A stretch of 62,551 nucleotides of DNA from Rhodoplanes serenus (GCA_945897515.1 CAMDFO010000022.1:1-62551); one strand, 5' to 3'. Numbered from the stretch's first letter, positions 18,649 to 28,068 are shown. Translations and numbers: made by a program. The notes: a model not told the origin generated them from the letters alone.

Positions 18649-19484
18649 CGCCCGCCGAACCGATCCTCACGGTCGAGCGGCTGACCATGCGGTTCGGCGG
18701 CCTGGTGGCGGTGGATGCGCTGAGCTTCGAGGCGCAGCGCGGCGCGATCACCGCGCTGATCGGACCGAACGGCGCCGGCAAGACCACCGTGTTCAATTGC
18801 ATCACCGGGTTCTACAAGCCGAGCGCCGGCATGATGCGGCTGGTTCATTCCGACGGCTCGGTGTTCCTGCTGGAGCGGCTGCTGGATTTCCGCATCGCCC
18901 AGCTCGCGCATGTCGCGCGCACCTTCCAGAACATCCGCCTGTTCTCGGGCATGACCGTGCTGGAGAACCTCGTGGTCGCGCAGCACAACGTGCTGATGGC
19001 GGCCTCCGGCTTCACGTTCGCGGGCCTGTTCGGGCTCAAGAGCTACACCGCGGCCGAACGCGCTTCGATCGACAAGGCGCGCTACTGGCTCGACCGCACC
19101 CATCTGACCGCGCGCGCCGACGATCTCGCGGGCTCGCTCGCCTATGGCGAGCAGCGGCGGCTGGAGATCGCGCGCGCCATGTGCACCAATCCGGCGCTGC
19201 TGTGCCTGGACGAGCCGGCGGCGGGACTGAACGGCCGCGAGAGCGCCGAGCTGAACGAGCTGCTGCGGTTCATCCGCAAGGAGCACGGCACGTCGATTTT
19301 GCTGATCGAGCACGACATGGGCGTGGTGATGGAGATTTCCGACCACATCGTGGTGCTCGATTACGGCATCAAGATCGCCGACGGCACGCCCGAAGCGATC
19401 CGCAACGATCCCAAGGTGATCGCAGCCTATCTCGGCGTCGAGGACGAAGAGGTCGAGAAGGTCGAGGCGGAGGTGGGAATATGA
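18645..19484 (+). CDS. livG: ABC transporter ATP-binding protein LivG
   Basis: A 279-residue ATPase. Walker A GPNGAGKT is at 41-48, Q-loop [10 protein letters not shown] near 95, the LivG-style signature [15 protein letters not shown], Walker [13 protein letters not shown], and switch His in [11 protein letters not shown]. It has an acidic C-terminal tail ([12 protein letters not shown]). It couples ATP hydrolysis to import through LivHM. The ATG overlaps the livM stop (ATGA), and the stop overlaps livF in the same way, so translation is coupled along the run. Confidence 0.96.
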   Translation: MTPAEPILTVERLTMRFGGLVAVDALSFEAQRGAITALIGPNGAGKTTVFNCITGFYKPSAGMMRLVHSDGSVFLLERLLDFRIAQLAHVARTFQNIRLFSGMTVLENLVVAQHNVLMAASGFTFAGLFGLKSYTAAERASIDKARYWLDRTHLTARADDLAGSLAYGEQRRLEIARAMCTNPALLCLDEPAAGLNGRESAELNELLRFIRKEHGTSILLIEHDMGVVMEISDHIVVLDYGIKIADGTPEAIRNDPKVIAAYLGVEDEEVEKVEAEVGI

Positions 19485-20203
19485 CCCCTCTCCTTTCCAT
19501 CCGCGGCGTCAAATCGTTCTACGGCAACATCATGGCGCTGAAGGGCGTCGACCTCGAAGTCAACGACGGCGAGATCGTCACCCTGATCGGCGCCAACGGC
19601 GCCGGCAAATCCACGCTGATGATGACGATCTTCGGCAATCCGCGGGCGCGCGAAGGCTCGATCACCTTCGAGGGCCGCGACATCACCGACGTGCCGAGCC
19701 ACGAGATCGCCAAGCTGCACATCGCCCAGGCGCCGGAGGGCCGCCGCATCTTCGCCCGGATGACCGTGCTGGAAAATCTCCAGATGGGCGCGACCGTCTC
19801 CGACCCGGCGAACTTCGAAGCCGACCTCAAGCGGGTCTGCACCTTCTTCCCACTGTTGGAAAAGCGCCTGCACCAGCGCGGCGGCACGCTCTCCGGCGGC
19901 GAGCAGCAGATGCTGGCGATCGGCCGCGCGTTGATGAGCCGGCCGCGCCTCCTGCTGCTCGACGAGCCGTCGCTTGGCCTCGCGCCGCTGATCGCCAAGC
20001 ACATCTTCCGCACCATCCGCGAATTGAACGAGCGCGAACGGCTGACCGTGTTTCTGGTGGAGCAAAATGCGTTCCATGCGCTCAAGCTGGCGCACCGCGG
20101 CTATGTCATCGTCAACGGCGAGATCACGCTGTCCGGCAGCGGCAAGGAGCTGCTCAACAGGCCGGAGGTGCGAGCGGCATATCTGGAAGGCGGGCGGCAC
20201 TAG
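19481..20203 (+). CDS. livF: ABC transporter ATP-binding protein LivF
   Basis: A 240-residue ATPase, the second nucleotide-binding subunit of the Liv importer. It has IRGVKSFYGNIMALKGVDLE, Walker A GANGAGKS, APEGRRIFARMTVLENLQMG (LivF-typical), signature LSGGEQQMLAIGRALM, Walker B LLLLDEPSLGLAP and VEQN in the H-loop region. The ATG overlaps the livG stop. The 3' end overlaps the convergent DMT-transporter gene by four bases; no terminator lies between them. Confidence 0.96.
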   Translation: MTPLLSIRGVKSFYGNIMALKGVDLEVNDGEIVTLIGANGAGKSTLMMTIFGNPRAREGSITFEGRDITDVPSHEIAKLHIAQAPEGRRIFARMTVLENLQMGATVSDPANFEADLKRVCTFFPLLEKRLHQRGGTLSGGEQQMLAIGRALMSRPRLLLLDEPSLGLAPLIAKHIFRTIRELNERERLTVFLVEQNAFHALKLAHRGYVIVNGEITLSGSGKELLNRPEVRAAYLEGGRH

Positions 20204-21114
20204 GCCTTCCGACCTTCCGTCGTTGCGATGAAGATGCCCACAAACACCGCGACCATGCCGACAACGAGGTCCATGGTGATCGGCTCGCCGACGAGTTGCG
20301 TCGCGACCAGGCTCGCTACGATCGGGTTGACCGTCATGGTGTTGGCAACGCGGGTCGGCGACGCGCGCTCCAGCGCCAGCACCCACAAGATGAACGCAAG
20401 CGCGCCCGCGCCGACGCCCAGGTAAATGCCGGCGATCCATTGCGGCGCGCCGAACGTGCCGAGCACCGCGACATGTCCCGTCACCAGCCCGACCGCGACG
20501 AGCGCCAGCGCGCCGGCGCCCATGCCGACCGTCAGGAACCCGAGTGCGCTGGAGCGCTGCGAGAAAGGCCGGGACCAGACGTTGTAGAACGCCATGCACA
20601 TCGTGGAGCCAGCCATGATGAGCTCGCCGCGCCAAGCGCCGGCGGGCGCATCGGACAATCCCGATGCGAGTGCCACCGCGACGCCCAGCACTGCGACCAG
20701 GACGCCGATCACCTTGCGCGCACTCAGCGTCTCAAGTCCCAACAGCGCGGCAACCACCATGGTCTGCAGCGGCAATGTCGCGATGGCAAGGCTTGCGCGT
20801 GCCGCCGTCGTATAAGCCATTGCGATATTATAGAGGACGAAGAAGCACCCGAAGAATGCGATGCCGAGCCCGGCGACCGCCGGCCAGTCGCTGCGCTTCG
20901 GCCACTTCACACGCATCACCAGCGCGACCGGCAGGACGCACAGAAATCCGATGCCCCAACGCAGAATGCCAAGCGTGATTGGATCGGACGCAGTAACGAG
21001 ATAGCGTGTTACCGCGAGTCCGGCTGCGCCAAGACTGACGGACGCGACGCCGATGAGCACGCCGAACCATTCGCCCAAGGGCCGCCCCGTCAGTTTTGGA
21101 ATCGGAAGCATCAT
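20200..21114 (-). CDS. EamA/DMT-family transporter
   Basis: A 304-residue protein with ten hydrophobic segments arranged as two EamA repeats. The first repeat includes LGILRWGIGFLCVLPVAL and AYTTAARASLAIATLPL; the second includes LVTGHVAVLG and PIVASLVATQLVGEPITMDL. Members export or exchange small metabolites such as amino acids or purines; the substrate is unknown. It converges on livF and diverges from the Bug-receptor gene 70 bases away. With the next two genes it separates livHMGF from the liv binding-protein gene. Confidence 0.9.
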   Translation of the reverse strand: MMLPIPKLTGRPLGEWFGVLIGVASVSLGAAGLAVTRYLVTASDPITLGILRWGIGFLCVLPVALVMRVKWPKRSDWPAVAGLGIAFFGCFFVLYNIAMAYTTAARASLAIATLPLQTMVVAALLGLETLSARKVIGVLVAVLGVAVALASGLSDAPAGAWRGELIMAGSTMCMAFYNVWSRPFSQRSSALGFLTVGMGAGALALVAVGLVTGHVAVLGTFGAPQWIAGIYLGVGAGALAFILWVLALERASPTRVANTMTVNPIVASLVATQLVGEPITMDLVVGMVAVFVGIFIATTEGRKA

Positions 21115-21184
21115 TTTGACTGCCGCCAGCGCTTAGACAAGCGGGATCAGACGTCCTAGGCTTATGAAGAACCGGGAGGCATTC

Positions 21185-22174
21185 ATGAAGCTACGGCATT
21201 TGGCGTGGATGGCCACGATCGGCGGCGCGGTGATGATGCTGGCGGCGCAAAGCGCGGCCTGGGCGCAGTCCGGTGTGATCCGCGTGATCATCGGCGTCCC
21301 CGCGGGCGGCGCCATCGATCCCTACGCGCGGATGATCGCCGAGCACATGTCGAAGACGCTCGGCCAGCCGATCATCATCGAGAACCGCCCCGGCGCCAGC
21401 GGTAACCTCGCCGCCCAGTACATCGCCGATCAACCGGCCGACGGCAGCATCATCTGGCTCGGCACCCAGGCGTTCACCGAAATCCTGCCGAACGTGTTCA
21501 AGAATTCGCGCTGGTCGATCGACAGCTTCCACCCGATCATCCGCGGGGTCGAAGCGCCGCTTGCCTTCGTGACGCACCCGAGCGTGCCCGCCAAGACCTT
21601 CGCCGAGTTCCTCGAATGGGCGAAGGCGAACAAGGGGAAGCTCAGCTATTCGTCGTACCAGGCCGGTACGCCCTCGCATTTCCTCGGCTTCCAGATGAAC
21701 GACAAGTTCGGCCTCGACCTCACCCACGTGCCGTTCGGCGGCTCCGGACTTCAAGTGACGGCGCTGCTCGGCGGGCACTCGCAGTTTGGCTTCGCGCAGG
21801 TCAATTCGTCGCTGCAGCATGTGCGCGCCGGCAAACTGAAAGCGCTCGCCACCACCGGCCCGAAGCGCGACCCATCCATGCCCGACGTGCCGACATTCGC
21901 GGAACTGGGCCAGCCCGATTTCACCGCCAAGGTCTGGTTCGGCCTGCTGGTAAAAGAAGGGACGCCGCCCGAGTTGCTCAAACGGCTGACCGATGCGGCC
22001 GTTGCGGCGCACGCCGATCCATCGATCCGGCAGCGGCTGGAGGTGCAAGGGTTCGAGGTCTCCGGCGCGACCGGCCCGCAGCTCAAGACCGAGATCAAGA
22101 CGCAGACCGTGCGCTGGGGCCGCCTTGTCGCCGCCTCGGGCTGGTCGGTGGAGGACCGCGGCAGCACGAAGTAG
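21185..22174 (+). CDS. Bug/TctC-type periplasmic solute receptor
   Basis: A 329-residue exported receptor of the tripartite tricarboxylate (Bug) family. A signal peptide is followed by GVIRVIIGVPAGGAIDPYARMIAEHM, IIENRPGASGNLAAQYIAD, THVPFGGSGLQVTALLGGHSQF and the KALATTGPKR strand, all family hallmarks. Bug receptors bind carboxylates, amides or nicotinate-like ligands; no tctAB membrane genes are nearby. I chose the ATG at 21185, which follows GGGAGG, over an in-frame ATG seven codons upstream without a ribosome site. Confidence 0.92.
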   Translation: MKLRHLAWMATIGGAVMMLAAQSAAWAQSGVIRVIIGVPAGGAIDPYARMIAEHMSKTLGQPIIIENRPGASGNLAAQYIADQPADGSIIWLGTQAFTEILPNVFKNSRWSIDSFHPIIRGVEAPLAFVTHPSVPAKTFAEFLEWAKANKGKLSYSSYQAGTPSHFLGFQMNDKFGLDLTHVPFGGSGLQVTALLGGHSQFGFAQVNSSLQHVRAGKLKALATTGPKRDPSMPDVPTFAELGQPDFTAKVWFGLLVKEGTPPELLKRLTDAAVAAHADPSIRQRLEVQGFEVSGATGPQLKTEIKTQTVRWGRLVAASGWSVEDRGSTK

Positions 22175-22183
22175 AGACCTCAC

Positions 22184-22294
22184 GTGTCCCGGGCGAGCGA
22201 AGCGAGACCCGGGACCCCGGTTGGTTGCGGCTAAAGCAAGCTGGGTCCCGGATCGGCGGTGCATCGCTCACGCGCTGCACCTTGTCCGGGACAC
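22184..22294. repeat. REP/BIME-like inverted repeat
   Basis: Outer arms gtgtcccgg (22184-22192) and ccgggacac (22286-22294) are exact complements. Inside, gggacccc and gggtccc words form further pairing. It fills the 133-bp space between the Bug receptor and the convergent sulfatase and may act as a bidirectional 3' boundary. It is of the same general kind as the elements at 421-492 and 2668-2754. Confidence 0.6.
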
Positions 22295-22307
22295 ATGCCG
22301 AACGAGT

Positions 22308-23912
22308 TTACGCCCTTCGCGTCGGAAGCGGCACGCGGTCGACGTGTTCAATCTCGGTGAGTAGCAGCCGTTCCGTCATCGCCGCGCGCGTGGCCGCATG
22401 GGCGGGCTGGTCCCACAGGTTGTCGAACTCGCCCGGATCGTTTTCCAGGTCGTAAAGCTCGCCCCATCCGGTGCCGTGGAACACGGACAGCCGGTAGCGG
22501 CCGTCGATCAGCGTGTGCACGCGCGGCGGCACGTTGTTCGAACCCGGGCTCGTGGCCTGGTGGTCGTACTGGATGAACACGCTGTCGCGCACCGCCCGGC
22601 CCTCGCCGATCGCCGGCAGCAGGCTCTTGGCCTGCATGCCGCTGGCGGGCTCGATCCTGGCGCGGTCGAGGATGGTGGTGCCGATGTCCATGGTGGAGCC
22701 GAGCGCGTCAGTGCGCTTCGGATAATTCGACGCCTGCGGGTCGGACCAGATGAACGGCACCCGCACGATGCTCTGATACTGCTCGGCGCCCTTGAGCATC
22801 AGCCGGTGATCGCCGAGATGGTCGCCGTGGTCGGACGTGAAGATCACCACGGTGTCGTCGCGCCGGCCGCTCGCATCGAGCGCGCGCAGCACCCGGCCGA
22901 TGGCATCGTCGACACAGGCAATCATACCGGCGGTGAGCGCCCTCGCCTCCTGCGCCTCGCGCGCCGACACGCCGATGGTGTTCATGCCGGTGAGATTCGC
23001 CTTGCCGGCGGCGCGGTCCTCGATGATCGCCTTGACCAGCGGCGGCGGCTCCCAGTCGTTGCGCGAATACGCCTCCGGCACCGGAAACTGCTCAGGCTTG
23101 TACATATCCCAGTATTTGCCGGGCGGATTGAACGGATGATGCGGATCGGGAAACGACACCATCAGGAAGAACGGCGCATCGGCGTCCGCGTTTTGCAGAT
23201 ACGCCTCGGCGCGGTCGCCGAGGAACGCCGTGCCGTAAAGCTCCTCGGGGATCGCGGTGCGCGAGGCCTGCGGCACCGTGTAGTTGTGAGGCAGTGAATT
23301 CTTCGGCCCGAGCAGGTTCTTCGCGTTCGGGTCGCGCGCCTCCAGCCAACGGTCGTAGTCGGCGCCCGGCTCGTCGCCGTGACCGCGCACCAGCGTGACG
23401 TGCTCGAAACCGTAGAACGGCGTATGCACGCGCGCGTCGGCTTTGGTCCAGTAGTCCGGCGTCTCCTGATCGTATTTTGGCTCGGCGAGATCGTGGCGCA
23501 GCGACTCGGTGAGTCCCTTCGACGGTTCGTGATAGCCCTCGCGTGGCGCCGGACGTTTCACGATCGGCGGCCAGTCGGTGAAATTCTGCAGGTGGCTCTT
23601 GCCGACCAGCGCGGTGCGATAGCCGGCGTCGCGCAGCAGATCGACGAAGGTCACCGCGTTCGTCGACAACGGGATGCCGTTTGAGCGCACACCATGCACC
23701 GAGGGCATCCGGCCGGTCATCAGGCTGGAGCGGTTCGGCTGGCATACCGGGCTTGCGACATAGAATTTGTCGAACGCCGTGCCCTTGGCGGCGATCGAAT
23801 CGATATGCGGCGTGCGCAGCACCGGATGTCCGTAGCAGCCGAGGAAGTCGGCGCGGTGCTGATCGGTGATGAACAGAAGGAAGTTGGGCCGTGAGCGGCT
23901 GGAGGCAGGCAT
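22308..23912 (-). CDS. Sulfatase-family hydrolase
   Basis: A 534-residue type I sulfatase. The formylglycine site is Cys57 in SPVCQPNRSSLMTGR, matching the C-x-P-x-R rule. N-terminal FLLFITDQHRADFLGCYG supplies the first metal-binding Asp, and VVIFTSDHGDHLGDH near residue 355 supplies the second metal and sulfate ligands. No signal peptide is visible, so it is probably cytoplasmic and may act on choline-sulfate, another sulfate ester or a phosphonate ester. A formylglycine-generating enzyme gene is not in the window. Confidence 0.92.
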   Translation of the reverse strand: MPASSRSRPNFLLFITDQHRADFLGCYGHPVLRTPHIDSIAAKGTAFDKFYVASPVCQPNRSSLMTGRMPSVHGVRSNGIPLSTNAVTFVDLLRDAGYRTALVGKSHLQNFTDWPPIVKRPAPREGYHEPSKGLTESLRHDLAEPKYDQETPDYWTKADARVHTPFYGFEHVTLVRGHGDEPGADYDRWLEARDPNAKNLLGPKNSLPHNYTVPQASRTAIPEELYGTAFLGDRAEAYLQNADADAPFFLMVSFPDPHHPFNPPGKYWDMYKPEQFPVPEAYSRNDWEPPPLVKAIIEDRAAGKANLTGMNTIGVSAREAQEARALTAGMIACVDDAIGRVLRALDASGRRDDTVVIFTSDHGDHLGDHRLMLKGAEQYQSIVRVPFIWSDPQASNYPKRTDALGSTMDIGTTILDRARIEPASGMQAKSLLPAIGEGRAVRDSVFIQYDHQATSPGSNNVPPRVHTLIDGRYRLSVFHGTGWGELYDLENDPGEFDNLWDQPAHAATRAAMTERLLLTEIEHVDRVPLPTRRA

Positions 23913-23979
23913 TAATGTCCCGTGACATGAGGTGGGGCGATGATATCGGGAATCGCCTGCTCTGTGCTAGCATTCGCCG

Positions 23980-24354
23980 ATGCTCGACCTCTACGCCCAC
24001 GAAACATTCTGGCAGGTCGTGTTCGTCACCGGACTGATCGGCGGCGGCGCGGCCTGGCTGACCGGCCGCGCCATCGCGCAGACCTGGCGTCCGCCCTGGC
24101 ACCTCGTGGCCTATGTCGCGCTGCTCGGCGCCGCGGTACGGTTCGTGCACTTTGCGCTGTTCGAGGCGACGCTGATCTCACCGCCGTCCTATGCCGTGGA
24201 TACGGTCTACCTCCTGCTGCTGAGCGCACTGGCCTGGCGGATGACGCGCGCCGCCCAAATGGCGACGCAATATTATTGGCTGTATGATCGCACCAGCCCG
24301 TTCACCTGGCGGGTGCGCGCAAATACCGGCGGAAACGGTGTGAATTCCAAGTGA
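23980..24354 (+). CDS. Conserved small membrane protein next to liv binding protein
   Basis: A 124-residue protein with about three hydrophobic segments (WQVVFVTGLIGGGAAWLTG, HLVAYVALLGAAVRFVHFAL, VDTVYLLLLSALAWRM) and a cytoplasmic tail with YYWLYDRTSPFTWR. From memory it resembles DUF6867-type proteins found in rhizobial liv clusters, but that family label is not verified. It lies 92 bases upstream of the liv-type receptor and probably shares its transcript. Function unknown; a partner of the Liv permease is possible. Confidence 0.75.
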   Translation: MLDLYAHETFWQVVFVTGLIGGGAAWLTGRAIAQTWRPPWHLVAYVALLGAAVRFVHFALFEATLISPPSYAVDTVYLLLLSALAWRMTRAAQMATQYYWLYDRTSPFTWRVRANTGGNGVNSK

Positions 24355-24446
24355 CTTCCGCTGAAATCCAGACAAAATAACAGGTGGACGGTTTTCGCGG
24401 CCGGGGCGACCATTGGGGTCAGCGTCCGCAACTTGAGGAGACAGGC

Positions 24447-25568
24447 ATGAAGAGGATGTGGCTTACGGGCCTCGCGCTCGGCGCAGGTCTGGCGTTTATC
24501 GGCGCGGCGTCCGCGCAGGATATGAGCGTTGGTGTCGCCGGTCCGATGACGGGCGGCGAAGCGACCTTCGGGCGTCAGCTCAAGAACGGCGCCGAACAGG
24601 CGATCGCCGACATCAACGCGGCCGGCGGCGTGCTCGGCAAGAAGCTCAAGCTCGAAATCGGCGACGACGCCTGCGATCCGAAGCAGGCGCGTTCGGTCGG
24701 CGAGAAGTTCGCCGGCATGAAGCTGCCGTTCGTCGCCGGGCACTATTGCTCGTCGTCCTCGATCCCGGCGTCGGAAGCCTACGCCGAAGGCGGCGTGCTG
24801 CAGATCACGCCGGCCTCGACCAATCCGAACTTCACCGAACGCAATCTCTGGAACACGTTCCGGGTCTGCGGCCGCGACGACCAGCAGGGTTCGGTCGCCG
24901 GCCGTTACATCGCCCAGCGCTTCAAGGGCAAGAACGTCGCGGTGATCCACGACAAGACCACCTACGGCAAGGGCCTCGCCGACGAAACCAAGAAGGCGCT
25001 CAACCGCGCCGGCCTGAAAGAAAAGCTCTACGAGGCCTACAACAAGGGCGACAAGGACTTCACCGCACTGGTCTCCAAGCTCAAGCTCAACAACGTCGAT
25101 CTGGTCTATGTCGGCGGCTACCACCAGGAGGCCGGGCTGATCCTGCGCCAGATGCGCGACCAGGGTCTCAAGACCGTGCTGATGGCGGGCGATGCGCTGG
25201 CCGACAAGGAGTTCGCCTCGATCACCGGACCAGCCGCAGAGGGCGTGCTGTTCACCTTCGGACCCGATCCGCGCAAGAAGGCCTCGGCGAAGGCCATCGT
25301 CGACAAGTTCAAGGCCAAGAACATCGATCCGGAAGGCTACACGCTCTACACCTACGCCGCGTTCCAGGTCTGGGCCGCCGCCGCGACCAAGGCCAACACC
25401 ACCGATGCGAAGAAGGTCGCGGCCGTCATCAAGAGCGGCAAGTGGGACACCGTGCTCGGCCCGATCACCTACGACAAGAAGGGCGATATCACAGTGGTCG
25501 ACTACGTGGTCTATCAGTGGGACAAGAGCGGCAACTACGCCGAGCTGGGCGCCAAGCCGGGCTCGTGA
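24447..25568 (+). CDS. livJ: Branched-chain amino acid ABC transporter substrate-binding protein
   Basis: A 373-residue periplasmic receptor. The signal peptide (MKRMWLTGLALGAGLAFIGAASA) is followed by MSVGVAGPMTGGEATFGRQL, GDDACDPKQARSVGEK and PFVAGHYCSSSSIPASEAYA, the LivJ/LivK ligand-site regions, and by VAVIHDKTTYGKGLADE and DLVYVGGYHQEAGLILRQMR of the second lobe. GAGGAG precedes the ATG. It is the obvious receptor for livHMGF although 4.2 kb away. A strong hairpin terminator follows at 25592. Confidence 0.95.
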   Translation: MKRMWLTGLALGAGLAFIGAASAQDMSVGVAGPMTGGEATFGRQLKNGAEQAIADINAAGGVLGKKLKLEIGDDACDPKQARSVGEKFAGMKLPFVAGHYCSSSSIPASEAYAEGGVLQITPASTNPNFTERNLWNTFRVCGRDDQQGSVAGRYIAQRFKGKNVAVIHDKTTYGKGLADETKKALNRAGLKEKLYEAYNKGDKDFTALVSKLKLNNVDLVYVGGYHQEAGLILRQMRDQGLKTVLMAGDALADKEFASITGPAAEGVLFTFGPDPRKKASAKAIVDKFKAKNIDPEGYTLYTYAAFQVWAAAATKANTTDAKKVAAVIKSGKWDTVLGPITYDKKGDITVVDYVVYQWDKSGNYAELGAKPGS

Positions 25569-25591
25569 GCGTTCGCTGATAACGTGAGATC

Positions 25592-25625
25592 AGCCCGCCC
25601 CGGAAACGGGGCGGGCTTTTTATTT
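25592..25625 (+). terminator. Rho-independent terminator after livJ
   Basis: A perfect 10-bp GC stem (agcccgcccc at 25592-25601, ggggcgggct at 25608-25617) with a ggaaac loop is followed directly by ttttattt. It ends livJ transcription. It abuts the stop of the convergent ccdA gene, though the A-run needed for efficient reverse action is absent. Confidence 0.93.
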
Positions 25626-26359
25626 CAGCCGATCGTGCCGAGCACCGGGAACGCTTCCAGTAGCCAGAAGCTCGCAGTGGTGACGAAACCCGTCAGGAAC
25701 GCGATGCCGGTCAGGATCAGCAGCACGCCCATGGCGCGCTCGACATGACCGATGTGACGGCGGAAGCGGGTCAGAAATCGTGCGAACGGCTCGACGAAGA
25801 ACGCCGCCAGCGCGAACGGAATGCCGAGCCCCAGCGAATAGACCGCGAGCAGGCCCGCGCCTTTGCTGATCGTCGCCTCGGAAGCTGCGACCGCCAGGAT
25901 GGCGGCGAGGATCGGGCCGATGCAGGGCGTCCAGCCGAACGCGAACGCCAATCCCATCGCATAGGCGCCCCACAGCCCAACCGGCTTGGTAACGTCGATT
26001 TGCTTGGTGCGCATCAGCCAGGAAATCCGAAACACCCCGAGGAAGTGCACTCCCATGACGATGATGGCGACGCCGGCGATCATGGCGAGGTGATACGAAT
26101 AAGCCCGCACCACCGCGCCTATGATGCTGGCGCTCGCGCCCAGCGCCACGAACACCGTGGAGAAGCCCGCCACGAACAGGAGCGACGCCAGCACGGTCTG
26201 GCGCTGCGAGCCGGTGCGCGGATCGCCGTCGGTCAGCCGCTCCAGCGAGGTGCCGGCGAGATAGACCAGATAGGGCGGCACCAGCGGCAGCACGCAGGGG
26301 CTGAGGAAGCTTACGAGCCCGGCCAGAAGAGCCGCGAGGATGGTGACGTCGGGAGTCAT
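25625..26359 (-). CDS. ccdA: CcdA/DsbD-type membrane thiol transporter
   Basis: A 244-residue protein with six hydrophobic segments and the CcdA hallmarks: LAGLVSFLSPCVLPLVPPYL in segment 1 and FGWTPCIGPILAAILAV in segment 4. The Pro-flanked Cys of each accept and pass electrons from cytoplasmic thioredoxin across the membrane. Partners are usually cytochrome c maturation thioredoxins or periplasmic reductases, none of which is adjacent here. The ATG at 26359 follows AAGG; 31 extra codons upstream are not credible. Confidence 0.93.
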   Translation of the reverse strand: MTPDVTILAALLAGLVSFLSPCVLPLVPPYLVYLAGTSLERLTDGDPRTGSQRQTVLASLLFVAGFSTVFVALGASASIIGAVVRAYSYHLAMIAGVAIIVMGVHFLGVFRISWLMRTKQIDVTKPVGLWGAYAMGLAFAFGWTPCIGPILAAILAVAASEATISKGAGLLAVYSLGLGIPFALAAFFVEPFARFLTRFRRHIGHVERAMGVLLILTGIAFLTGFVTTASFWLLEAFPVLGTIG

Positions 26360-26481
26360 CGTGCGCCTTGATGCATGGGCGCGGCGGGCAGCACAAGCAC
26401 GATCAAGCCACATGGCGGCGATGTGATCGGCGCTTGATCTGGTATGGTTCAATATCCATCGCGAACGGCCTTCGAATAGCC

Positions 26482-27471
26482 ATGACCAGAAACCTCATCA
26501 CCGATGTCCCCGGCATCCGGGTCGGCCACGCCGACGACGCGAGGCTGGCGTCGGGCGCCACCGCGATCGTGTTCGACGAGCCCGCCGTGGCGTCGGTCGA
26601 CGTGCGCGGCGGCGCACCGGGGTCTCATGAAACGGAGTTGCTCGATCCGCACCGCACCGTCGAGCGGATCGACGCCGTGGTGCTCTCAGGCGGCTCGGCG
26701 TTCGGGCTCGACGCCTGCGGCGGCGCGCAGGCATGGCTGCGCGAGCAGGGCCGCGGGTTCGCGATCGGCGACGTCCGCATCCCGATCGTGTGTGGCGCGA
26801 TCCTGTTCGACATGACCAACGGCGGTGACAAGACGTGGGGCCGCTTCCCGCCCTATCGCGATCTCGGTTACGCGGCGGCAGCCGCCACGGGCGCCGACTT
26901 CGCGCTCGGCACCGCCGGCGCGGGCTACGGCGCAGCCACCGTGATGCTCAAGGGCGGGCTCGGCTCGGCGTCGGCGATGACGCGGCATGGCCACACCGTC
27001 GGCGCGCTGGTCGCGGTCAACGCCTGCGGCAACGCCAACATCGGGACCTCCAGGCAGTTCTGGGCGGCGCCGTTCGAGCAGAACGGCGAGTTCGGCGGGC
27101 TCGGTTTTCCCGCCAATGTTCCTCCGGAGGCGCTCATGCCGGTGTTCAAGGGCCAGCCGGGCGAGAACACGACGATCGCCATCGTTGCGACCGACGCGAC
27201 GCTGACCAAGGCGCAGGCCTACCACTTCGCGGCGATGGCGCAGGTCGGGCTCGCGCGCGCGATCTATCCGGTTCACACCACGCTCGACGGCGACACGGTG
27301 TTCGCAGCCGCCACGGGCCGGCGCACGCTCGCGGACCCGGTGACCGAACTGACCACGCTGGGCATGATCGCGGCCAACGTGCTGGCGCGCGCGGTTGCAC
27401 GCGGCGTTTATGAAGCGCGCGCGTTGCCGTTCGCAGGCGCGCGGCCGTCCTGGAAAGATAAATTCGGCTAA
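26482..27471 (+). CDS. P1-family (DmpA/BapA-like) peptidase
   Basis: A 329-residue member of the P1/S58 Ntn-type aminopeptidases. The start TRNLITDVPGIRVGHADDAR and VVLSGGSAFGLDACGGAQ are the family's substrate-pocket motifs. The self-cleavage site is expected before the nucleophile in GENTTIAIVATDA, so Thr230 or Thr231 would be the N-terminal nucleophile of the mature small subunit, where DmpA has Ser. It is likely cytoplasmic with no signal peptide. It stands alone between ccdA and the yidB-like gene; the true substrate (D-amino or beta-amino peptides) is unknown. Confidence 0.9.
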   Translation: MTRNLITDVPGIRVGHADDARLASGATAIVFDEPAVASVDVRGGAPGSHETELLDPHRTVERIDAVVLSGGSAFGLDACGGAQAWLREQGRGFAIGDVRIPIVCGAILFDMTNGGDKTWGRFPPYRDLGYAAAAATGADFALGTAGAGYGAATVMLKGGLGSASAMTRHGHTVGALVAVNACGNANIGTSRQFWAAPFEQNGEFGGLGFPANVPPEALMPVFKGQPGENTTIAIVATDATLTKAQAYHFAAMAQVGLARAIYPVHTTLDGDTVFAAATGRRTLADPVTELTTLGMIAANVLARAVARGVYEARALPFAGARPSWKDKFG

Positions 27472-27537
27472 ACGCACCCCGTGAAACTTTCCCATCCGCC
27501 AGCCGTTGTCTCGTGAAACCGAAACACGAGGTGGACG

Positions 27538-28068
27538 ATGGGACTGCTTGATGGAATTCTCGGCGGCGGCAATCGTGGCGGCGGCATGTCGCCAATCACC
27601 ATGGCGCTGCTCGGTGTCCTCGCATACCGGACGATGAACGGCAAAGGCCGGCTCGCCGACATGCTCGGCAAGAGCGCGCCGAATGCCGGCGGCGGAAATA
27701 CCCCTAGCGGAAATGGCGGCGGCGGGCTTGGCGGCCTTCTGCAAGGCGGGTTGGGCGGGCTGCTTGGCGGCGGCGCAGCCGGAGGCCTTTTGAGCGGCGG
27801 GTTGGGCGATCTGCTCAAGCAGTTCCAGGATCGCGGCCAGGGCGACAAGGCGCAGTCCTGGATCGAGAGCGGACCGAACAAGTCGGTCTCGCCGCCAGAG
27901 CTGGAGCAGGCGCTCGGGCCTGAGCGCGTCGAATGGCTGATGCAGCAGACCGGCATGTCGAAGGACGAGTTGCTCGCGGGGCTGAGCAAGGAATTGCCCG
28001 ATGCGGTCGACAAGATGACGCCGCAGGGCCGCATTCCGACCGAGCAGGAGGCCGCCCGGCTGATGTAG
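27538..28068 (+). CDS. YidB-like (DUF937) protein
   Basis: A 176-residue protein with an N-terminal MGLLDGILGGG, a long Gly-rich low-complexity middle (residues about 50-92, GGLGGLLQGGLGGLLGGG), and a folded C-terminal domain. SWIESGPNKSVSPPELEQAL followed by LAGLSKELPDAVDKMTPQG in that domain is diagnostic of YidB proteins. Function is not established in the family. GAGGTGGACG precedes the ATG. It begins a run of small genes, all on the plus strand, that ends at the terminator at 28715. Confidence 0.9.
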   Translation: MGLLDGILGGGNRGGGMSPITMALLGVLAYRTMNGKGRLADMLGKSAPNAGGGNTPSGNGGGGLGGLLQGGLGGLLGGGAAGGLLSGGLGDLLKQFQDRGQGDKAQSWIESGPNKSVSPPELEQALGPERVEWLMQQTGMSKDELLAGLSKELPDAVDKMTPQGRIPTEQEAARLM

